A DNA stretch of 64,000 nt from Silvibacterium acidisoli (GTDB lineage: Bacteria; Acidobacteriota; Terriglobia; Terriglobales; Acidobacteriaceae), in contig CP085323.1 of assembly GCA_022870745.1 (NCBI GenBank), positions 1,984,001 to 2,048,000 of the forward strand, read 5' to 3'. Every line of letters begins with the position of its first letter. Position 1 is the first letter of the stretch. Under the pieces are notes generated by a model. The model searched no databases, was not told the origin of the DNA, and saw only the letters and a program-made list of their open reading frames with translations. Of the stretch, positions 26,373-32,996 are shown in pieces. Both the position numbers and the translations under genes were made by a program.

Positions 26373-27630
26373 AGCGGCTCCTGACCCTGATTGCCTCGGC
26401 GTGCCCGGTTAGTCCCTCGGCTTCCGCCAGCTCGATGGCAAGAGGTGCGAGGCGCTTCAATCCCTGCGCGTCATACTGCTGCACGGTGATGAGCTTTAGA
26501 AAGTCCATGACGCTCAGACCGCCGCGAACGCGGGCGATGCCGCCGGTAGGCAGCGTGTGGTTTGGGCCGGAGATGTAGTCGCCCAGTGGCTGGGCCGATT
26601 CATTGCCGATAAAGATCGAGCCTGCATTCTGCACCCAGGCAAGATCGGCATCGCTATCGACGGTGAGATGTTCGGGTGCGAGCGCATTGGTAATCTCGCG
26701 TGCCTCTTCGACGGACTCCGTAACAATGGCGAAGCCGTTGTTGCGAATGGCCTGCGCGGCAATCCTGTTGGTACGCACACGGAGTTTGACGTCGGCAACG
26801 ACTAATTTGGCTAATGCTTCGTTCGTGGTTACGAATACGGCGAAGGCATCGGGATCGTGCTCGGCCTGTGCGATGAGATCGGAAGCGATTGCTTCGACAT
26901 CGCCGGTCTCGCTGGTGACGACGATCTCGGTTGGGCCTGCCAGCATGTCGATGGAGCAGTCGAAGGCGACCAGGCTCTTGGCTGCGGTGACATACGCATT
27001 GCCGGGCCCGACGATCTTGTCCACTTTTGCAATCGTGGCGGTGCCATAAGCGAGAGCCGCTACACCCTGCGCTCCGCCGGTTCGGTAGAACTCGGTGACG
27101 CCGAGCATATGCGCCGCTGCAAGCGTCTCAGGCGCAGGCTTCGGGGAGATGACGACGATCCTGGGAACGCCTGCGACCTGTGCGGGCACTACCGTCATAA
27201 GTAGCGTCGAAGGCAGCGGATAGCGGCCGCTGGGAACATAGCAGCCGACTGCTCCCAGTGGACGCACCTGCTGGCCTACGGTAAGGCCGGGAACCGGCGA
27301 GAAGCTGAAGTCGCGCGGGCGCTGCTTTGTCGCAAAGGCTCGGATATTCTTCTCGGCCTGCTTCAATGCCTGCTTCAGGCTGGGCGAAGCCGCATCCCAC
27401 GCGGCCTTCATTTCTTCTGTAGAGATCTGTAACGGTGTCTGTTGCGAGAGACCATCAAACTGCTTGCCGTAGCGGCGCAGGGCGGCATCGCCACCCTTAC
27501 GCACGCTCTCGACGATCTTGCGGGCAGCGGGCACGGCGCGCATGTAGGCATCGCTGCGCCTTGCTACCAGCGTTGCGATGCGCTCCCGCGCTGCCTTTGC
27601 TCCGCGACCTTTTGTGGAGATGAGCTTCAT
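26365..27630 (-). CDS. hisD: Histidinol dehydrogenase (HisD)
   Basis: Zn-dependent, two-step oxidation of histidinol to histidine with two NAD+. From the ATG at 27630, two bases after the hisG stop, the protein has 421 residues. The frame is open back to 27750 inside hisG but that part is not HisD-like. Signatures: VPSGRYPLPSTLLMTVVPAQVAGV, EFYRTGGAQGVAALAYGTATI, KIVGPGNAYVTAAK, DMLAGPTEIVV, SDLIAQAEHDPDA and NHTLPTGGIARVRGGLSVMDFLK. Confidence 0.96.
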   Translation of the reverse strand: MKLISTKGRGAKAARERIATLVARRSDAYMRAVPAARKIVESVRKGGDAALRRYGKQFDGLSQQTPLQISTEEMKAAWDAASPSLKQALKQAEKNIRAFATKQRPRDFSFSPVPGLTVGQQVRPLGAVGCYVPSGRYPLPSTLLMTVVPAQVAGVPRIVVISPKPAPETLAAAHMLGVTEFYRTGGAQGVAALAYGTATIAKVDKIVGPGNAYVTAAKSLVAFDCSIDMLAGPTEIVVTSETGDVEAIASDLIAQAEHDPDAFAVFVTTNEALAKLVVADVKLRVRTNRIAAQAIRNNGFAIVTESVEEAREITNALAPEHLTVDSDADLAWVQNAGSIFIGNESAQPLGDYISGPNHTLPTGGIARVRGGLSVMDFLKLITVQQYDAQGLKRLAPLAIELAEAEGLTGHAEAIRVRSRYE

Positions 27631-27632
27631 GC

Positions 27633-28508
27633 TTACAGCACCACCTTGTTCAGCGGGTATTCGACGATACCGGTCGCACCCGACGATTTGAGTTTCGGAA
27701 TCACCTCGCGCACGACGCCTTCTTCCAGAATCGTACTGACAGCAACCCACTTTTCATCGGAGAGATTGGAGACCGTCGGCGAATTCAGCGCAGGCAGCAC
27801 GCCGAGGATAGCGGGCAGGTTGGCCTTCTCGACGTTCATCATCAGGCCGACGCGGCCTTGTGCATCGATAGCGGCGTTGAGCATCAGCGCGATGTTGTCT
27901 ATCTTCTGCTTCTTCCAGGCTTCGTTGTACGCGGCGGGATTGGCGATGAGATGCGTCTCGCTCTCCATCAGCGTTTCAATGATGCGCAGGCGGTTGGCGC
28001 GCAGCGAGCTGCCGGTCTCCGTTACTTCCACGATCGCGTCGGCCAGCATGGGAGGCTTCACTTCCGTTGCGCCCCAGCTGAATTCAACCTTCACGTTTAC
28101 GCCTTTTTTCTCGAAGTAGCGCTTTGAAACTTCAACGAGCTCAGTGGCGATGACCTTGCCTTCGAGGTCTTCTGCCTTCTGGTAGGGCGAGTCTTCGGGA
28201 ACGGCAAGCACCCACTTCACCTTTTGGCGGCTTTGCTTGGAGTAGACGAGGCTGGTCACGCTGGTGACGTCGAGCGCATTTTCAACGACCCAGTCGATAC
28301 CGGTAAGTCCGGCGTCGAGCACGCCCTTGGCAACGTAGCGCGCCATCTCCTGCGCGCGGATCAGCATGCATTCGATTTCGGTGTCGTCGATCGAAGGAAA
28401 GTAGGAGCGGCCGTTGGCATAAATGCGCCAGCCTGCGCGCTCAAACAATGCGATGGTGGCGTCCTGCAGGCTGCCTTTGGGAATTCCGAGACGAAGTTTA
28501 TTTGGCAT
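27633..28508 (-). CDS. hisG: ATP phosphoribosyltransferase (HisG, long form)
   Basis: First and committed step of histidine synthesis, joining ATP and PRPP, normally inhibited by histidine. 291 residues puts it in the long, homohexameric class with a C-terminal regulatory ACT-like domain. Markers are [87 protein letters not shown] and the C-terminal [12 protein letters not shown]. It overlaps hisI by 11 bases. No hisZ is needed for this form. Confidence 0.95.
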   Translation of the reverse strand: MPNKLRLGIPKGSLQDATIALFERAGWRIYANGRSYFPSIDDTEIECMLIRAQEMARYVAKGVLDAGLTGIDWVVENALDVTSVTSLVYSKQSRQKVKWVLAVPEDSPYQKAEDLEGKVIATELVEVSKRYFEKKGVNVKVEFSWGATEVKPPMLADAIVEVTETGSSLRANRLRIIETLMESETHLIANPAAYNEAWKKQKIDNIALMLNAAIDAQGRVGLMMNVEKANLPAILGVLPALNSPTVSNLSDEKWVAVSTILEEGVVREVIPKLKSSGATGIVEYPLNKVVL

Positions 28509-28860
28509 CGGCCACCTCCACGGGGATGGGGCGGGTGAAGCAGCTCACTGTGCCTTCGTGGCAGACGAGGCCATCGCCGTCGACGGTGACGCGGAAGAGC
28601 AGCGTGTCGCGGTCGCAGTCGGTCGATACATCGACGATGCGCAGGCGGTTGCCGCTGGTTTCGCCTTTCATCCACAGCTTCTGGCGGGTGCGGCTCCAGA
28701 AGGTGACAAAGCCGCTTTCGAGGGTCTTTTTGTAACTCTGATCGTTGAGAAAGCCGACCATCAGAACCTGTCCGGTGTTTACGTCCTGAACGATGCCCGG
28801 GACGAGGCCGTCCATCTTCTCAAAATCGATTGCCGTAGCGTCTGTCGTTGTCTCTGTCAT
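28498..28860 (-). CDS. hisI: Phosphoribosyl-AMP cyclohydrolase (HisI)
   Basis: Zn/Mg-dependent opening of the purine ring of PR-AMP. 120 residues, monofunctional: there is no HisE domain, and no hisE in this operon. Key motifs are [22 protein letters not shown], the metal-ligand region [15 protein letters not shown] and [12 protein letters not shown]. It is the first structural gene; AAGGA lies just before the ATG, and the attenuator terminator ends 34 bases upstream. Confidence 0.95.
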   Translation of the reverse strand: MTETTTDATAIDFEKMDGLVPGIVQDVNTGQVLMVGFLNDQSYKKTLESGFVTFWSRTRQKLWMKGETSGNRLRIVDVSTDCDRDTLLFRVTVDGDGLVCHEGTVSCFTRPIPVEVADAK

Positions 28861-28893
28861 GTTCCTTCAGTCCTGTGATTTGCTGTGCCAACG

Positions 28894-28930
28894 CAAAAAG
28901 CCCGCCGGGGCTGTGCGCGCCGGCGGGCTT
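28894..28930 (-). terminator. Attenuator terminator of the his operon
   Basis: On the minus strand an 11-bp stem AAGCCCGCCGG / CCGGCGGGCTT with an 11-base loop is followed at once by a T run. It lies between the His-rich leader peptide and hisI, so it must be read through for his expression, the layout of a translation-controlled attenuator. The nonamer ATCACAGGA is present (minus strand) both before (28950-28942) and after (28879-28871) the hairpin. Confidence 0.85.
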
Positions 28931-28957
28931 TGGTTTCTGATCCTGTGATGTGGGCTT

Positions 28958-29038
28958 TTAGATCAAGCCAGACAGGTCCGCCGACACGCTCGTCACGTGA
29001 TGATGGTGGTGATGACGATGGTGAAGATGAACCTGCAT
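28958..29038 (-). CDS. hisL: Histidine operon leader peptide (His-rich)
   Basis: A 26-codon open frame on the minus strand starting with ATG at 29038 and ending TAA at 28958. Nine of the first fourteen residues are histidine: MQVHLHHRHHHHHH, then an ordinary tail VTSVSADLSGLI. It ends 28 bases before an intrinsic terminator that precedes hisI. Stalling at His codons when charged tRNA-His is scarce would be expected to favour an antiterminator. There is no Shine-Dalgarno; the predicted transcript starts about three bases before the ATG. The similarity to the enterobacterial his leader is in design, not sequence. Confidence 0.85.
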   Translation of the reverse strand: MQVHLHHRHHHHHHVTSVSADLSGLI

Positions 29039-29047
29039 CTGATTGAA

Positions 29048-29077
29048 AAGCTAAACGCCGCGCGAACCACATGTCAA
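29048..29077 (-). promoter_or_regulatory. Predicted sigma-70 promoter of the his operon
   Basis: On the minus strand, TTGACA (29077-29072) is a perfect -35 box, followed after 18 bases by a weaker -10 TAGCTT (29053-29048). The start point would be near 29041, three bases before the leader-peptide ATG. It lies right after the stop of the histidine-kinase gene. Confidence 0.6.
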
Positions 29078-29097
29078 CCTCGGTGCCCGGAAATTAC

Positions 29098-30597
29098 TCA
29101 TTCTTTTACCGCGTCCGCGATTACTTCGGCGAGCTCATGAAGCGCGAACGGCTTTTCGAGGTGCCTTCCAGGCAGCGTGCCGGCTTCCTGTCCGGCATCA
29201 GGATGGCCGGAGATGAAGATCACCTTGGAGTCCGGATGAAGCATCAGCAGCTGCTCGACGAGCGTTCCGCCGGGAAGGTCAGGCAGGACCAGATCGACGA
29301 GCATCAGGTCTACGCGGCTCCGTTCGCCGGCAGCCCACTTCAGGGCGGCTTCAGCGTTGCCGCAGGAAACCACATCGTAGCCGCGGCCGCTTAGGAACTG
29401 CTCCATCATGCGGCGCAATTCGAGCGAATCTTCTACCAGCAGGATGTGTGTGCTTTTCTCCTGCGCCGACAGTTCCAGTGTCGTGGGAGGGATAAATATC
29501 TCGATGCAGGTGCCTACGCCGGGCTCGCTCTTCAGGCGCACGGCTCCTCCGCATTGCTGCACTGCGGCCGCAACCGAGGCGAGTCCGAGGCCGCTGTTCA
29601 TGTTGCGCGATTTCGTTGAATAGTATGGCTTGAATGCCTGCCGGCGTGTTTCCTCGCTCATGCCGTGCCCGGTATCTTCAACCGTAAGACGTACATATTT
29701 GCCGGGAGCGAGTTCCAGGTCCGCGTCTGCTGAGCCAACTGTAGCCTGCGATGTTGTGACCTTAAGCGTTCCGCCCTCGGGCATGGCGTCGCGCGCGTTC
29801 ACGGCAAGATTGAGCATGACTTCGCGCCACTGCTCGGTATCGCTGAAGATGGGCGGCAGCAAGGGCTCGAACTGCATTACCAGTTCGGACTGCTTACCGA
29901 GCAGTCCTTTCAGGATGTCTTCCTGTTCGCGCAGAACGGTATTCAGGTCGAGCCGCTCATTGTGCGACATCTGCCGGCCACCGAGACTCAACCGTTGCTT
30001 GGCCATCTCCTGCGCGCTGCGTACCGTCTTCGCGATCAGGCCGACCTGGTGTTGAGGATTGCCTTCACCTTCCTGCAGCTGCTCCGCGACTGCAAGGATG
30101 ACCGTGAGCAGGTTGTTGAAGTCATGAGCCGCCGCTCCGGAAACGCGTTCGCCGGTTATCTTTCCAATGGCCGATTGCGCGGCAGACCGCGGCGTGATGT
30201 CGCGAACCAGGAAAAAGCGTGCTGGCCGCTGATTCCATGCGAGTGCGAACGACCGCACCTCGACAGGCATGAGGGTGCGATCGGGCAGGATGTGTTCGGA
30301 GAAGAAATCCTGGGGCGGTGCATCCAGCCCGGCGTCGAGCAGGCGAGTGAGGTCGGCGCGACGGTGGGGCGGCACGGCGCGTTCGACGCCCTCCGCCCTG
30401 AGCGTTTCCAGATCCATCTGGTACGTGCGAGTTGCCGCGGGATTGGCTTCGATAACCCGGTGCGTTTCGCAGTCGAGCACAAACATTGGCCATGGCGAAA
30501 GCTCAATCAGTGACCGGCACATCTCTGCCGGCCAGCCAACAGCGTTTTCCCCAGGCTGCAGCTCTGGGTGTTCCGAAGTACGGATGTTGGTGCTCAT
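29098..30597 (-). CDS. Hybrid sensor histidine kinase (PAS - HisKA - HATPase - receiver)
   Basis: A cytoplasmic signalling protein of 499 residues with no membrane helix. A PAS-like sensor (~25-135, MCRSLIELSPWPMFVLDCETHRVIEAN) is followed by the H-box AAHDFNNLLTVI with His158, and the ATP lid with N-box NLAVNARDAMP (264-273), G1 DTGHGM (308-313) and G2 GLGLA (336-340). A C-terminal receiver starts with HILLVED at 384, with phospho-acceptor Asp435 (LMLVDLVLPD) and Lys482 (LEKPF). The HDFNN-type H-box groups it with kinases that often lack a paired regulator gene, and none is adjacent. The signal and target are unknown. Confidence 0.9.
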   Translation of the reverse strand: MSTNIRTSEHPELQPGENAVGWPAEMCRSLIELSPWPMFVLDCETHRVIEANPAATRTYQMDLETLRAEGVERAVPPHRRADLTRLLDAGLDAPPQDFFSEHILPDRTLMPVEVRSFALAWNQRPARFFLVRDITPRSAAQSAIGKITGERVSGAAAHDFNNLLTVILAVAEQLQEGEGNPQHQVGLIAKTVRSAQEMAKQRLSLGGRQMSHNERLDLNTVLREQEDILKGLLGKQSELVMQFEPLLPPIFSDTEQWREVMLNLAVNARDAMPEGGTLKVTTSQATVGSADADLELAPGKYVRLTVEDTGHGMSEETRRQAFKPYYSTKSRNMNSGLGLASVAAAVQQCGGAVRLKSEPGVGTCIEIFIPPTTLELSAQEKSTHILLVEDSLELRRMMEQFLSGRGYDVVSCGNAEAALKWAAGERSRVDLMLVDLVLPDLPGGTLVEQLLMLHPDSKVIFISGHPDAGQEAGTLPGRHLEKPFALHELAEVIADAVKE

Positions 30598-30776
30598 CTG
30601 CTCTCCACCGGCCAGAAAAGTCGATGCAACGCCCTAGGGGCCAAAGGCCCGCCATTCACGCGGGTCCGGAACTTCTTCAACAAGCAGTCTCAGGCAATCC
30701 TGTTGAGCATCCGCGTAGAGACAGGGGCCCGGCTGTGCAACATGAGGCAGATTGGGAAAGTACTACTTGAAACGGA

Positions 30777-31328
30777 TTACTTCCTGGTGCTGCTCTTTTT
30801 TGCCGCGCTCTTTTTGGCGGCTGTTTTCTTTGCAGCTTTCTTCGCGGGAGCCTTTTTCGCAGGCGCTTTCTTTGCTGCTGCTTTCTTGGCTGCGGTTTTC
30901 TTTGCAGCGGACTTCTTTGCGGGCGCCTTCTTGCGGGCGGCCAGCGTCTTCTTGGTCAATGCTGCCTCAAGTTCGTTCGTGTCGACGGTCTTCGCAGACT
31001 TTCTCAAGCGCTCGATGTCGTAGAACTCGCGCTTTTCCTTGAGGAAAACGTGGACGACGAAATCGACGTAATCCATCAGGATCCACTCACCCTGGCGGCG
31101 GCCTTCGACCGAGTTCGGATAGGTGCCGAAGTTCTTCTTCAGCTCCATCTCGATGCCGTCGGCAATGGCGACGGTCTGGCGCTCGTTGTTGCCGCTGGTG
31201 ATCAGAAAGAAGTCGGTAAAGCCGGAGTCGGCCGGATCGAGCTCCAAAATCCTGGTGTCTTCACCCTTCTTGTCGTCGCAGACTGCCGCGGCCGCCAGGA
31301 CCATGGTGCGTGTTTCGGTCGATGCCAT
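30777..31328 (-). CDS. rsfS: Ribosomal silencing factor RsfS with histone-H1-like Lys/Ala tail
   Basis: RsfS binds ribosomal protein uL14 and blocks subunit joining when nutrients are low. Residues 1-120 are the normal family domain: LDPADSGFTDFFLITSGNNERQTVAIAD, then GRRQGEWILMDYVDFVVHVFLKEKREFYDIERL. Residues 126-183 are a tail of repeating xAAKK/APAKK units with 23 lysines, like histone H1 or HU-type tails, and are not part of the usual ~115-residue protein. The tail is encoded by GC-rich repeated DNA at 30780-30953. nadD lies 64 bases upstream on the same strand, a widespread pairing. Confidence 0.92.
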   Translation of the reverse strand: MASTETRTMVLAAAAVCDDKKGEDTRILELDPADSGFTDFFLITSGNNERQTVAIADGIEMELKKNFGTYPNSVEGRRQGEWILMDYVDFVVHVFLKEKREFYDIERLRKSAKTVDTNELEAALTKKTLAARKKAPAKKSAAKKTAAKKAAAKKAPAKKAPAKKAAKKTAAKKSAAKKSSTRK

Positions 31329-31392
31329 TCAGTACGTTCTCCTTCGAAGGCTAATAGTAGCCGGATGCATAGGCTCACGCCAACCTCCCGGG

Positions 31393-32076
31393 TTAACCCT
31401 GGCGGTATAAGGCATGACTCTCTATATAGTTGAGCACAGACGGGCTGAGCACCGCTCCGGTTGTTCCGTTTTTGTTGATACCGTCACCCACCGCACCGCG
31501 AATCTCGGTCGCGGAGATGTCTTCGGCCAGATCGGGAAGCAGGTACAGGCGGCTTTTGCAGCCGTCCTGTCTGCGCAGGCCAACCACCATCAGTCCGTCT
31601 GAACCGCTTTCGTTTGCGAGGGCGATGCTGTCCGGCAGCGCCGCCGTCAGCCGGCCCAGGTCAAAGCCGGGCCTTGCGCCCACGATAAAGTCACAGAGCA
31701 CCAGCAGGTCGGCCGCGCGGTGCCATTTTGCTACGGATAGAAACGAATCCGCGCCCAGGATGCAGAAGAAAAGATCACCCGCGCTGCCCTCGCGTTGCAA
31801 CCGTTGAATGGTATCGAAGGTGTAATTCGGGTGCCCATCCGGACGGGGCGCATCAATGAGTGAGATTTCGGTGTGCGATTCCCCGGCAAAGGCCAGCTGC
31901 GCCATGGCGACCCGGTCTTCAAAGCTGCTATGGGATACCCCGGTTTTGAGGGGCTGCGAGCCAACCGGGGCGATCAGCACACGGTCGAGGCGGAGCCGCT
32001 CGCGCGCAATGCGTGCAAGGGCAACGTGTCCCCGATGGGGAGGGTCGAATGTGCCGCCGAAGATCCCGATGCGCAT
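31393..32076 (-). CDS. nadD: Nicotinate-nucleotide adenylyltransferase (NadD)
   Basis: Adenylates nicotinate mononucleotide in NAD synthesis. 227 residues with the nucleotidyltransferase start MRIGIFGGTFDPPHRGHVALA (HxGH motif near 15-18), VLIAPVGSQPLK, FEDRVAMAQLAFAG, the ILGADSFLSVAKWHRA block and late ISATEIRGAVGDG, which matches the (S/T)xxxIR motif. It precedes rsfS in the same orientation. Confidence 0.95.
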   Translation of the reverse strand: MRIGIFGGTFDPPHRGHVALARIARERLRLDRVLIAPVGSQPLKTGVSHSSFEDRVAMAQLAFAGESHTEISLIDAPRPDGHPNYTFDTIQRLQREGSAGDLFFCILGADSFLSVAKWHRAADLLVLCDFIVGARPGFDLGRLTAALPDSIALANESGSDGLMVVGLRRQDGCKSRLYLLPDLAEDISATEIRGAVGDGINKNGTTGAVLSPSVLNYIESHALYRQG

Positions 32077-32442
32077 GCTGCTTCCACATTAAACAATCCA
32101 GAGGAAAAACGTTCCGGATGTTGCTGGTGTTCCAGGCGGGAGCTATGCCTGTGGGTGGGACCGGTAGCAGGGGCTAAAGCCCTTTATCTTTGTGCTGAAA
32201 CGGCACGGCTAAAGCCGTGCCCTGATACAGGGCGGCTATCCAGCTGGGTTTTCACGTTGAAAGGTACTCTGAACGGGACAAGTCTGTGGGTGCCCCATCC
32301 GTGACGGCATTTTCGTCACGGGTGGGATCGGTAGTCCGGCCGCCTGTCATTCCTAATGCAGTCGGCACGGCTGAAGCTGCGCACTGATGCAGAGCAGGCT
32401 GCCAGGCTGTTCTTCCTGTTGAAAGGTATCCTGAACGGGATC
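32077..32442. other. Repeat-filled spacer between nadD and folK
   Basis: 366 bases with no supported gene. It holds one good and one degenerate copy of a dispersed palindromic element (listed separately) and a separate inverted pair in CCATCCGTGACGGC...CGTCACGGGTGGG (about 32297-32328). Confidence 0.7.
32169..32290. repeat. Composite palindromic repeat, copy 1
   Basis: It begins with a small hairpin GGGCTAAAGCCC (32171-32182), then a perfect stem GGCACGGCTAAAGCCGTGCC (32202-32221), CCTGATACAGGG, and a tail with GTTGAAAGGTA..CTGAACGGGA (32256-32279). The same order of blocks returns at 32361-32452, and the two stems at 35291-35344. Confidence 0.85.
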
Positions 32443-32452
32443 ATGCCTGTAA
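32361..32452. repeat. Composite palindromic repeat, degenerate copy 2 overlapping the folK start
   Basis: It aligns with copy 1: CGGCACGGCTgAAGC, then ACTGATgCAG, GTTGAAAGGTAtCCTGAACGGGA and a final GCCTG. The palindrome is decayed. The ATG of folK (32443) lies in the tail of this copy. Confidence 0.75.
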
Positions 32453-32958
32453 CCGCCTATATCGGAATCGGTTCGAACGTTGCGTCTTCCACCGGAACGC
32501 CTGAGGAGACCGTGCGTGCTGCTTTTGCGGCCCTGGAAAGGCTTGGACGGGTGATGGCGGTTTCGTCTCTATATAAGACAGCGCCTGTCGGAGACATCGA
32601 CCAGCCGGCATTCATCAATGCGGTCGCAGCGGTTGAAACGGAGCTTGAGCCGGAAGCGATCCTCTCCGAGCTGCTGTCCATCGAGCGGTCTTTCGGGCGC
32701 GACCGCGCCAAGGCGCTGCCGAAGGGACCGAGAACGCTCGACCTCGACCTGCTGCTGGTGGACGCGGTCATCCTGCAGACGGACACGCTGACCCTGCCCC
32801 ACCCCGAGCTGGCGCGACGCCGGTTTGTCCTGACGCCGCTCGCGGAGATTGCTCCGTTTGCGACGCATCCGGTTTTCGGCATAACGATGAGCGAGCTGTT
32901 GCGCGAACTGCCGGGAGACGGGCCGAATGCGCCCGACGCGGTGGTTCTGGTTCCATAG
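32443..32958 (+). CDS. folK: 2-amino-4-hydroxy-6-hydroxymethyldihydropteridine pyrophosphokinase (FolK)
   Basis: Transfers pyrophosphate from ATP to the pterin before dihydropteroate synthesis. From the ATG at 32443 it has 171 residues: TAYIGIGSNVASS, VSSLYKTAPVGDIDQPAFINAVAAVET, LLSIERSFGRDRAKALPKGPRTLDLDLLLVD, and LPHPELARRRFVLTPLAEIAP, all standard. The frame is open 29 codons further back, but that part is repeat sequence. The start codon itself lies in the 3-prime tail of a repeat copy, so the upstream expression signals come from the repeat. folC is 26 kb away on the other strand. Confidence 0.94.
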   Translation: MPVTAYIGIGSNVASSTGTPEETVRAAFAALERLGRVMAVSSLYKTAPVGDIDQPAFINAVAAVETELEPEAILSELLSIERSFGRDRAKALPKGPRTLDLDLLLVDAVILQTDTLTLPHPELARRRFVLTPLAEIAPFATHPVFGITMSELLRELPGDGPNAPDAVVLVP

Positions 32959-32996
32959 GCCGATTCCCCGGCGGAAGTTAAGATAAGCGCAGTGTT

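Noticed and set aside
28857-29072. A 71-codon minus-strand frame covering the his leader region
   Set aside because: It starts inside the predicted -35 box and runs through the terminator hairpin; the His-rich frame with its own stop before the terminator explains the region better.
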